Both the position numbers and the translations under genes were made by a program. From positions 1 through 10,313 of the forward strand of contig JAEURL010000057.1 in assembly GCA_016789165.1 (NCBI GenBank): a stretch of DNA of 10,313 nucleotides. Direction: 5' to 3'. Numbering within the stretch: position 1 is the first letter of the stretch; every line of letters begins with the position of its first letter. Below, piece after piece: positions 1-6,965 of the stretch. The notes beneath the pieces were generated by a model. The model made no database searches. It was given only the letters and a program-made list of their open reading frames with translations, and was not told where the DNA came from. This DNA comes from Anaerolineales bacterium (GTDB lineage: Bacteria; Chloroflexota; Anaerolineae; Anaerolineales; UBA6663).

Positions 1-615
1 ACGGCCAACGCCGAGTACCTGGGCCGGCTGTTGCAGGACCTGCTCGAACTTTCCCGGGTGGGCCGGCGCGAGGAGCCGGACGAAAGCCTGGCGGTGCAGA
101 GCGTCCTGGACGAGGTGCTGCTGGACCTGGCCCAGGTCTTCGCCGACCGCGGCGTCACGCTGGACCTGCCGACCGAGTGGCCGGTGGTGCGCTACTCGCG
201 CGTCCGCCTGCGCCAGGTGTTCTCCAACCTGCTGACCAATGCCGTCAAGTTCATGGGGCCGCAGGCCAAGCCGCACATCGAGATCGGCTGGCGGGTGGCG
301 CCGGCGGAAGCGCCCGAGGAGCGGCGCCTATCGGCCGGCCCGACCGGGGCGATGGCGGAGTTCTTCGTGCGTGACAACGGCATCGGCATCCACCCCGATT
401 ACCACCAGCGCATCTTCGTCCCTTTTGAGCGCCTCAAGCAGGTGGATGTGGCCGGCACCGGCGTGGGCTTGAGCATCGTCAAGCGGATCGTGGAGGGGCG
501 CGGCGGCTGCATCTGGCTGGAGAGCCAGCCCGGCGCCGGCACGACCTTCTTCTTTACTCTGCCCGTGAGCCGCGTGGCCGCGCCGCTGCCGGCGGAGGAG
601 GGGGTGGACCTGTGA
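1..615 (+). CDS. sensor histidine kinase, C-terminal part (5' end outside window)
   Basis: The frame is open from base 1, so this is the C-terminal part of a larger kinase; the in-frame TTG at 31 is not a convincing start. The first residues are the end of a dimerisation helix (YLGRLLQDLLELSRVGRR), so the phosphorylated His lies just upstream of the window. The rest is a complete HATPase domain: the N-box NLLTNAVKF (bases 226-252), the G1 box VRDNGIGI, the F-box IFVPFERL, and the G2 box GTGVGLSIVKRIVE followed by a C-terminal GTTFFFTLP. The domain binds ATP and autophosphorylates the His on the partner helix. The sequence style (LLELSRVGRR, FVPFERL, IWLES) resembles the output module of phytochrome and other PAS/GAF kinases. 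The gene overlaps the next receiver gene by four bases, as kinase-regulator pairs often do. The sensory domains cannot be seen, so the stimulus is unknown. Confidence 0.93.
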   Translation, partial: TANAEYLGRLLQDLLELSRVGRREEPDESLAVQSVLDEVLLDLAQVFADRGVTLDLPTEWPVVRYSRVRLRQVFSNLLTNAVKFMGPQAKPHIEIGWRVAPAEAPEERRLSAGPTGAMAEFFVRDNGIGIHPDYHQRIFVPFERLKQVDVAGTGVGLSIVKRIVEGRGGCIWLESQPGAGTTFFFTLPVSRVAAPLPAEEGVDL

Positions 616-1049
616 CGCGCCGGATCCTGCTGATCGAAGATAATCCCGATCACGCGTTGTTGATCCAGGCCTGGCTGGAGGATCACCCGGCGCTCGCCCC
701 GCAGCTGACCGTCCTCAGCGATGGCCTGCAGGCGCTGGAGTTTATTCGGTGGCAGGCGCAGACCCCGGTGACGGGCCTGCCGGACCTGGTCCTGTTGGAC
801 CTGAAGCTGCCCAAGGTGGATGGCCTGGACGTGCTGCGCGCCCTGCGCGCCTCGGCCGCCTGGATGGCCGTGCCGGTGGTGGTCCTGACCACCTCCAATA
901 ACCCGGCCGATATTCGGGCCTCGTTTGCCAGCGGCGCCAACGCCTATCTGAGCAAAAGTTCGGCCCTGGAGGGCGCGATGCCCAAGCTGCTCGAGACGGT
1001 TGAACAAGCCATGCGGCCGGCCGCCGGCTGGCCGGAGGGGCGCGGCTGA
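612..1049 (+). CDS. single-domain response regulator, Rcp1-like receiver
   Basis: This 145-residue protein is one CheY-like receiver domain with no output domain. The start is GTG at 612, inside a GTGA overlap with the kinase stop. The acidic pocket is E9-D10, the phosphoacceptor is D63 (LVLLDLKLPKVDG), the switch Thr is T93/T94 (VVVLTTSNN), and the conserved Lys is K115 (AYLSKS). The motifs IEDNPDHALLI, LDLKLPKVDG and LTTSNNPAD are typical of the Rcp1 group, small receivers that take phosphate from phytochrome-like kinases and pass it on or act through protein contacts. The immediate partner is most likely the overlapping upstream kinase. A short Gly/Pro/Ala-rich tail ends the protein. All residues needed for phosphorylation are present. 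Its downstream target is not shown by the sequence; a phosphorelay intermediate is the likeliest role. Confidence 0.93.
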   Translation: MTRRILLIEDNPDHALLIQAWLEDHPALAPQLTVLSDGLQALEFIRWQAQTPVTGLPDLVLLDLKLPKVDGLDVLRALRASAAWMAVPVVVLTTSNNPADIRASFASGANAYLSKSSALEGAMPKLLETVEQAMRPAAGWPEGRG

Positions 1050-1498
1050 TGGAGACCCGCCCGCTGGTGCTGTGCGTGGACGACGATCCGCGCACCCTCG
1101 ACATCCTGGCCAAGATCCTGGCGCGTCTGCCGGTGCGCCAGGCGGCGGCCCAGACCCCGCAGGCCGCCATCGAGCTGGCCGGCCGGCTGCTGCCGGACCT
1201 GCTGATCCTCGACCTGATGATGCCGGAGCTGGACGGCTGGCAGGTGCTGGAGGCGATCCGGCGCGGCCCGTGCCAGCCCCAGCTGCGCGTCCTGATCCTC
1301 TCCGCCAAGGACAACCCCGCCGAGCGGATGCTGGCCGCCAACGTGGCGCGCGTGGCCGCCTTTGTGGGCAAGCCGTTCGACGTGGCCGAACTGGCGCGCA
1401 TTGTGCTGGATCTGCTGGGCGTGCCGGTGCCGGCCGGCTGGCCGGGCCTGGCCGGCGCGGGCGGGCCGGGCGCTCTGCCGGGAGATGACCATGGCTGA
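1049..1498 (+). CDS. single-domain response regulator (receiver only)
   Basis: A second stand-alone receiver of 149 residues. Its ATG at 1049 shares one base with the preceding stop (TGATG), so translation is probably coupled. The acidic pocket is D11-D12-D13 (CVDDDPRT), the phosphoacceptor is D55 (LLILDLMMPELDGW), a Ser (S85, LILSAKDN) takes the usual Thr/Ser switch position, and K108 lies in VGKPF. These are all the residues needed for phosphorylation. The receiver ends near residue 125. The last 25 residues are a Gly/Pro/Ala-rich tail (AGWPGLAGAGGPG) without recognisable function, and no DNA-binding or enzymatic output domain is present. The gene overlaps the next one by eight bases. It differs enough from the 612-1049 receiver that it is not a recent copy. 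Kinase partner and output are unknown; a role as phosphate shuttle or sink within the cluster is inferred. Confidence 0.92.
   Translation: METRPLVLCVDDDPRTLDILAKILARLPVRQAAAQTPQAAIELAGRLLPDLLILDLMMPELDGWQVLEAIRRGPCQPQLRVLILSAKDNPAERMLAANVARVAAFVGKPFDVAELARIVLDLLGVPVPAGWPGLAGAGGPGALPGDDHG
1480..1484 (+). promoter_or_regulatory. ribosome binding site that decides the start of the hybrid kinase
   Basis: GGGAG lies six bases before ATG 1491 but directly against the in-frame ATG 1485, which favours 1491. The site is inside the coding region of the preceding receiver gene, so the two genes overlap by eight bases. Confidence 0.55.
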
Positions 1499-2966
1499 GC
1501 CCCTGCGCGTGCTGATCGTCGAGGATAACGCCGACCATGCCCGCCTGGCGTGCGAGTTCCTGCAGATCGCGGGCGAGTTCGTCACCGAGATCGCCGGCGA
1601 CATCGAAACCTTGTGGGCCAAGCTGGCGGCTGACACCTACGATGTGGTCACGCTCGATTACAATTTGCCGGACGGCAACGGCCTGGGCGCCCTGCGCGAG
1701 CTGGGGGCGCGCGGCTACACGCTGGCCGTAGTCATGGTCACCGGCCGGGGCGACGAGCGGGTGGCGGCCCAGGCCATCCAGGCTGGCGCCATGGATTACA
1801 TCGTCAAGACCGGCGATTACCTGAGCGCGCTGCCGGCCACGATCCAGAAGGCGGCCCGCACGCAGACCTTGCTGCGGGAGAATCAGCGCTCGCTGGAGCA
1901 GATCCGTTACCAGGCGCTGCTGCTTAACAACGTGCACGACGCCGTGGTGGTCTGGGACCTGAACGGCCGGATCACGTATTGGAACCGCGCCGCCGAAGCG
2001 CTCTTTGGCTGGGGGGCCGAGATCTGGCTGGGCCAGCACGCTAGCGAGTGTTACCAGACCCTTTTCATTCCGCCGTTAGAATTGCCGGAGCTGGCGCCGG
2101 GCGCGCCGCCGGTGACGGCCGAACGCTGCGGCCGCCGGCGGACCGGCGAGGAGTTCTGGGTGGATTCCAGCCTGACGGCGCTCGAAGACGCCGCCGGCCG
2201 GGCCATCGGCGTGATGGATGTCTCGCGCGACGTCACGGCCCGCAAGCGGCTGGAGGCCCAGATCCAGGCCGCCCAGACCCAGCTGACCCAGGCCGTGCGG
2301 CTGGCCGCCATCGGCGAGCTGGCCTCCGGGGTGGCGCACCAGATCAGCAACCCGCTGACCACCATCATCGCCGAGACGCAGCTGCTGCGGCGCGAGGTGG
2401 CGGCCGACAGCGCGCTGCGCGAGTCGCTGGAGGCCATCGAGCGCGGCGGCTGGCGGGCGCAAGAGGCCGTGCAGCGCCTGCTGGACTTCTCGCGGCCGGC
2501 CTCGGCCGAGCGCGAGCCGCTGGCCGTCAATGAGACCATCGCCCATGCCTTGGCCCTGGTGGGCGGGCTGATCGAGTCGATCGGCGTGAGCCTGGCCGTG
2601 GAGCTGGCCGAGGGCCTGCCGGCGGTGCCGGCCAACGCCCGCCAGCTGGAAGACCTGTGGGTCAACCTGCTGCTGCTGGCCCGCGATGGCACCAATGACG
2701 GCCAGCCGCACACGGTCCGCCTGTGCTCCAGCCTGGATGACGCCGGGCAGGTGCGGGTGGTGGTGGCCGACGACGGCCGGCCCATCCCGGCCGAGCAGCT
2801 GCCGGGGGTGTTCGAGCCGGATTTCACCGGGCCGCCGGCCGGCCGGGGCACCGGCCTGGAATTGAGTATTTGCCGCGAAATCGTCCGGCAGCACGCCGGC
2901 CAGATTGCGGCCGCCAGCGCGCCCGGCCAGGGCGTCGCGATAACCGTCACTTTGCCGACGAGGTGA
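1491..2966 (+). CDS. receiver-PAS-histidine kinase hybrid with degenerate catalytic boxes
   Basis: 491 residues from ATG 1491; the frame is open upstream to 1362, but that part only overlays the previous receiver gene. Residues 4-125 are an intact receiver (E11-D12, phosphoacceptor D56 in VVTLDYNLPDG, T84, K106). A PAS domain covers about 138-252 (AVVVWDLNGRITYWNRAAEALFG), then a dimerisation helix and an HATPase domain to the end. The kinase core is altered at normally conserved positions: H283 is followed by Q284 where the family has Glu (VAHQISNPL); the N-box reads WVNLLLLARD, with L396 in place of the second Asn; G1 reads ADDGRPI, with P431 for Gly although D427 remains; G2 reads GTGLELS, with E457 for Gly. 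The kinase at 3691-5808 aligns over the same region and keeps all of these. The frame is uninterrupted, so it is not a broken gene. I infer a pseudokinase or weak kinase that may act mainly through its receiver or by pairing with another kinase. Confidence 0.9.
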   Translation: MAEPLRVLIVEDNADHARLACEFLQIAGEFVTEIAGDIETLWAKLAADTYDVVTLDYNLPDGNGLGALRELGARGYTLAVVMVTGRGDERVAAQAIQAGAMDYIVKTGDYLSALPATIQKAARTQTLLRENQRSLEQIRYQALLLNNVHDAVVVWDLNGRITYWNRAAEALFGWGAEIWLGQHASECYQTLFIPPLELPELAPGAPPVTAERCGRRRTGEEFWVDSSLTALEDAAGRAIGVMDVSRDVTARKRLEAQIQAAQTQLTQAVRLAAIGELASGVAHQISNPLTTIIAETQLLRREVAADSALRESLEAIERGGWRAQEAVQRLLDFSRPASAEREPLAVNETIAHALALVGGLIESIGVSLAVELAEGLPAVPANARQLEDLWVNLLLLARDGTNDGQPHTVRLCSSLDDAGQVRVVVADDGRPIPAEQLPGVFEPDFTGPPAGRGTGLELSICREIVRQHAGQIAAASAPGQGVAITVTLPTR

Positions 2967-2969
2967 GCT

Positions 2970-3680
<711 letters not shown>

Positions 3681-3690
3681 TTGCCGCGCC

Positions 3691-5808
3691 ATGCCTGAGC
3701 CTACCGTGCAGGGGTTCGAGTCGTCGAGCGCGTCGGCGTCGGCGCGCTGGTCCGCCGGCAGCCTGGGAATTGGCGCCGCCCTGGAAGCCGTGCTGGAGGG
3801 CACGCTCAACCGGCTGGGCAGCCGGGCCGGCGGGGTCGTTGTGCCCGCGGCTGACGGGCCGGGGCTGGTCTGGGCGGCGCAGGTGAACCTGCCGGAGGTC
3901 TGGCGGGGGCTGCCCGAACAGGCGGACGGCCCGCTGGGCCGCGCCCTGGCCGGCGGCCTGCCCGATGGCCCGCTGGCCGGCCAGGCCCCGGACCTGGGCG
4001 TCTATCACCTGACGCCGGTGTGCGCCGGCCGTGAACTCCTGGGACTGCTGTGTGTGCTCGGCGGCGAGCCGCGCCCGGAGGAGCGGGCCTGGCTGGCCGA
4101 GGCCGGCCGGGTGCTGGGACGCCTGCTGCGCGCCGCGCAGCCGGAGGCTGGCGCGCCGCGCGCCACCCAAGAGCAGGCGGCCCTCAGCCGCATCGCCACC
4201 GCGCTGACGTCCACACTGCAGCTCGACGAGATCCTCACCTCCACCATCGACGGCATCCGCCAGATCCTGAATGTCGAGGCGGCCTCGCTGCTGCTGCTGG
4301 ACGAGGAGCGCGGCGAGCTGATCTTCAAGAAGACCCTGGGCGAGGACCCGGATTGGATCTTCCAGTACTCGCTGCAGATGGACCGCGGCCTGGTCAGCAC
4401 CTGCGTGAGCGCCGGCCGGCCGCTGCTCGTCAACAACGTGGACGGGGACGGCCGCTTTTTTGCCACCGTGGATGCCGTGACCGGTTTTGAGACGCGCTCG
4501 GTGCTGTGCGCGCCCCTGATCGCGCACGGCCAGGTGCTGGGCGCCGTCGAGGTGATCAACAAGCGCGGCGGGCCCTTTGACCTGCACGACCAGGACCTGA
4601 TGGTTTCCATGACGGCCTCGGTGGCCAACGCCATCCACAATGCGCGCCTGTTTCACCAGCTCACCATCGCCAACGCCGATCTGGAGGCCAGCCGCTGGGA
4701 AGTGACGCGCTCCCGCAATACCCTGCGCGCCCTGTTCGACGGCATTCCGCACCCGATCTACATCGTGGACCAGCGCTACAGCCTGGTGGCGCTCAACCGC
4801 GCCTGCGCCCAGATTGCGGCGGCCGGCGCGCTGCCGCCTCCGGCCGCCGCCGAACGCAACCCGTTCGCGGCCCTGGTCGGCCAGGTCTGTTACCAGGCCT
4901 TGTACGGGCGCACGGAGCCGTGCGCGGGCTGTCGGATCACCGAGACCCTGTTCGCGGGCCAGAGCACCAGCCGCACCGAACGGCGTTGGGCGGCCGACGA
5001 CCAGATGGCCGAGTGGGAGATCAGCACCTACCCGATCGCCGACGAGCGCGGCCAGACCATCCAGGCCGTGATCTTCGGTCAAGACGTCACCGAGAAGCGC
5101 CGGCTGGAGGCCTCGCTGGCCCAGTCTGAAAAGCTGGCCGCCGTCGGGCAGCTGGCGGCCGGCGTGGCGCACGAGATCAACAACCCACTGGCCGCCATTA
5201 TCGCCAACACCCAGCTGCTCCAGCGCGAGCTGGCGGCCGACGACGAGCGCCAGGAATCCGTCAGCCTGATCGCCATGGCCGGCGACCGCGCGCTCCAGGT
5301 GGTCCGCAACCTGCTGGATTTTGCCCGCCAGGAGCGCTACGAGTTCGCGCCCACCGACGTCAACGTCACCCTGCAAAACGCCCTGGCCCTGGCCAGCCCC
5401 TTGCTGCGCAACCCGGCGCTGACGATCCGCCAGGATCTCTCGCCGGACCTGCCTCTGCTGCAGGCCAGCCAGGATCACCTGCAAGGCGTCTGGCTCAACT
5501 TCATCTTAAACGCCCGGGACGCCCTGGGCGAGGCCGGCGGCGAGATCCAGCTCTCCACGCGCCGGCAGGCCGGCGAGGTGCACGTGGTGGTGGCCGACAC
5601 CGGCATGGGCATCCAGCCCGAACGATTGAACCGCATCTTCGAGCCCTTCTACACCACCAAGCAGGCCGGGCGCGGCACCGGGCTGGGGCTGTACACCTGC
5701 CACCGGATTGTGAAGCAGCATGGCGGCCAGATTCGCGTGGACAGCCAGGTGGGCCGCGGCACGGTCTTTACGGTGATTTTGCCCTTGGCCAGCACCCCGG
5801 CCGTTTAG
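3691..5808 (+). CDS. GAF-PAS sensor histidine kinase (intact)
   Basis: 705 residues with no obvious membrane segments, so probably cytoplasmic. Residues about 25-150 look like a divergent GAF domain. Residues 165-321 are a clear GAF domain (ALSRIATALTSTLQLDEIL to VANAIHNARLF), with features such as LLLLDEERGEL and VLGAVEVINK. A PAS domain covers about 345-471 and carries a Cys cluster, C400, C411 and C414 (CYQALYGRTEPCAGC). The kinase core is complete: H494-E495 (GVAHEINNPL), N-box WLNFILNARDA with N607, D636 in ADTGMGI, F-box IFEPFYTTK, and G2 GTGLGL at 663-668. It should autophosphorylate on H494 and pass phosphate to D54 of the regulator directly upstream. ATG 3691 is 10 bases after that gene, with only a weak ribosome site. 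The ligand is unknown; redox or metal sensing through the Cys cluster is possible but unproven. This is the last gene of the signalling block. Confidence 0.95.
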   Translation: MPEPTVQGFESSSASASARWSAGSLGIGAALEAVLEGTLNRLGSRAGGVVVPAADGPGLVWAAQVNLPEVWRGLPEQADGPLGRALAGGLPDGPLAGQAPDLGVYHLTPVCAGRELLGLLCVLGGEPRPEERAWLAEAGRVLGRLLRAAQPEAGAPRATQEQAALSRIATALTSTLQLDEILTSTIDGIRQILNVEAASLLLLDEERGELIFKKTLGEDPDWIFQYSLQMDRGLVSTCVSAGRPLLVNNVDGDGRFFATVDAVTGFETRSVLCAPLIAHGQVLGAVEVINKRGGPFDLHDQDLMVSMTASVANAIHNARLFHQLTIANADLEASRWEVTRSRNTLRALFDGIPHPIYIVDQRYSLVALNRACAQIAAAGALPPPAAAERNPFAALVGQVCYQALYGRTEPCAGCRITETLFAGQSTSRTERRWAADDQMAEWEISTYPIADERGQTIQAVIFGQDVTEKRRLEASLAQSEKLAAVGQLAAGVAHEINNPLAAIIANTQLLQRELAADDERQESVSLIAMAGDRALQVVRNLLDFARQERYEFAPTDVNVTLQNALALASPLLRNPALTIRQDLSPDLPLLQASQDHLQGVWLNFILNARDALGEAGGEIQLSTRRQAGEVHVVVADTGMGIQPERLNRIFEPFYTTKQAGRGTGLGLYTCHRIVKQHGGQIRVDSQVGRGTVFTVILPLASTPAV

Positions 5809-5840
5809 GGCTGGTTAACTCCCCTTTCACAACTCGTTTA

Positions 5841-5869
5841 CTGACAGCCCTATAGCCGCCTGCTAGAGT
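5841..5869 (+). promoter_or_regulatory. sigma70-like promoter for the flagellar operon
   Basis: A -35 element CTGACA (5841-5846, five of six bases of TTGACA) and a -10 element TAGAGT (5864-5869, four of six of TATAAT) are separated by exactly 17 bases. TG at 5861-5862 gives an extended -10. Transcription would start near 5876, inside the inverted repeat that follows, and run into flbD. It lies in the only sizeable gap of the window, between the end of the signalling block and flbD. No sigma28-type or sigma54-type flagellar promoter was recognised here. It is a prediction from sequence only. Confidence 0.55.
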
Positions 5870-5870
5870 G

Positions 5871-5900
5871 GGGCCAGTGGGCTTCTAGGCCCACTGGCCC
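5871..5900. repeat. perfect 12-bp inverted repeat with 6-base loop (operator, leader hairpin or terminator)
   Basis: The left arm GGGCCAGTGGGC (5871-5882) and right arm GCCCACTGGCCC (5889-5900) are exact reverse complements around TTCTAG. The repeat begins one base after the predicted -10 element and spans the expected transcription start, which suits a repressor or activator site. As RNA it would fold into a very stable hairpin. Four T residues follow at 5905-5908, a weak tract for an intrinsic terminator of the upstream signalling transcript. The three readings cannot be separated from sequence alone. Confidence 0.85.
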
Positions 5901-5933
5901 GTGCGTTTTCGCGCCGCTCACCAGCAGGTATCT

Positions 5934-6146
5934 GTGATTTCCGTCACCCGGCTCAACGGCACCCACTTCTACGTCAACGCCGAATTGATCAAATTCGTCG
6001 AGGCGACACCGGATTCGGTGATCACCCTGGTTGACGGCAGCAAGCTGGTGGTCCGGGAAGCGCCGGCCGCCATCGCCCAGGCCGTGATCGACTATCGCCG
6101 GCAAGTGGCGGGGGAGCGGCTGGCGCTGCAAGGAGATAAAGGCTAA
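5934..6146 (+). CDS. flbD: flagellar FlbD family protein
   Basis: A 70-residue protein with the FlbD signature: ISVTRLNGTHFYVNAELIKF followed by VEATPDSVITLVDGSKLVV. The family is small and usually encoded just before motA or fliL in fla/che operons of non-enteric bacteria; its exact role in the flagellum is not well established. I place the start at GTG 5934 because the family begins almost directly with the I-x-V-T-R-L-N-G strand and because AGG at 5926-5928 sits five bases before it. The frame is open back to GTG 5901, but those extra residues (RFRAAHQQV) do not match the family. The stop TAA shares one base with the motA ATG, so the two are likely translated together. It appears to be the first gene of the flagellar transcript. 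Confidence 0.9.
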   Translation: MISVTRLNGTHFYVNAELIKFVEATPDSVITLVDGSKLVVREAPAAIAQAVIDYRRQVAGERLALQGDKG

Positions 6147-6964
6147 TGGACCTCGCGACCATCATCGGTCTGGCCGGCGGCCTGATCGTCGTCGTCGTCG
6201 TCATGATCTTGGACGGCGGCTCGCCGGCCGAGCTCTTCGCCCACTCCTCGGCCATCATCCTCACCGTCGGCGGCGCCATCTGCGCCGCCATGATCACCGT
6301 GCCGTTCAAAACGGTGCTGACGCTGCCGCAGTTGCTGATCGGCGCGTTCAAAGGCCACCACGAAGATGTGGCCGGCGCCATCGATACGCTGGTCAAAATG
6401 GCGGATAAGGCCCGGCGTGAAGGCTTGCTGGCCTTGGAAGAGGACAGCAAGAAGGTGCATGATCCGTTCCTGCGCCGCGGCCTGATGCTGGTCGTGGACG
6501 GCGTTGATCCGGCCCAGGTGCGCGCCATCCTGGAGATCGACATCACCCACATGCAGGAGCGCCATGCGGCCGGGGCCGGCATGCTGAACTCGATGGGCGG
6601 TTTTGCCCCGACCATGGGCATCATCGGCACGGTCATGGGCCTGATCACGGTGCTCAAGAACCTGAGCGACCCTGGCAGCCTGGGCAAGTCCATCGCGGCC
6701 GCCTTCCTGGCCACGCTGTGGGGCATTCTGACCGCCAACATCATCTGGATCCCGCTGGCCGGCAAGCTGGCCCACAACAGCCACGAAGAAGCGGCCTATA
6801 AGCACATGCTGATGGAAGGCGTCCTGGCCCTGCAGGCCGGCGAGAACCCGCGCATTCTGAAGGAAAAGCTGAGCGGCTTCCTGCCGCCCAAGGCGCGCGC
6901 CGGCGCGGAAGCCAAGGCCGGCGCCAAGGGCGCGGCCAAGCCGGCCGAGGCGGGAGCGGACTAA
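6146..6964 (+). CDS. motA: flagellar motor stator protein MotA
   Basis: 272 residues. MotA forms the outer ring of the ion-driven stator in the inner membrane and pushes on the FliG rotor. Four membrane segments are visible at about 3-22, 33-51, 150-170 and 183-205. The cytoplasmic loop holds the charged motif ARREGLLALE (R90, R91, E98), matching the residues that contact FliG. The Pro residues of the channel region are present at P155 (FAPTMGIIGTVMGLI) and P203 (IIWIPLAGKL). AGGAG at 6131-6135 is the ribosome site. The C-terminus from about residue 249 is an Ala/Gly/Lys-rich tail not typical of the core family. A run of five GTC codons (6188-6202) encodes five Val residues in the first membrane segment. 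motB follows one base after the stop. The coupling ion (proton or sodium) cannot be told with confidence. Confidence 0.97.
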   Translation: MDLATIIGLAGGLIVVVVVMILDGGSPAELFAHSSAIILTVGGAICAAMITVPFKTVLTLPQLLIGAFKGHHEDVAGAIDTLVKMADKARREGLLALEEDSKKVHDPFLRRGLMLVVDGVDPAQVRAILEIDITHMQERHAAGAGMLNSMGGFAPTMGIIGTVMGLITVLKNLSDPGSLGKSIAAAFLATLWGILTANIIWIPLAGKLAHNSHEEAAYKHMLMEGVLALQAGENPRILKEKLSGFLPPKARAGAEAKAGAKGAAKPAEAGAD

Positions 6965-6965
6965 G

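Noticed and set aside
1000..1040. Similar PAxGWP tails at the ends of the two stand-alone receivers as evidence of recent duplication
   Set aside because: The match is short and in Gly/Pro/Ala-rich sequence. The receiver domains themselves differ too much for a recent copy.
1362..1490. Upstream extension of the hybrid kinase frame to an earlier start at 1362
   Set aside because: The extra residues are Trp/Cys/Arg-rich and only overlay the preceding receiver gene in another frame. The receiver domain and ribosome site fit a start at 1491.
5892..5912. Possible sigma54 promoter (TGGC... pattern) before flbD
   Set aside because: Only the TGGC part matches. The second element TTGC is missing at the needed spacing, and the sequence is explained by the right arm of the palindrome.
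5901..5933. GTG 5901 as the start of flbD
   Set aside because: The added residues do not match the FlbD family, and the GTG sits directly against the palindrome without a ribosome site. GTG 5934 has AGG at good spacing and gives the family's usual N-terminus.
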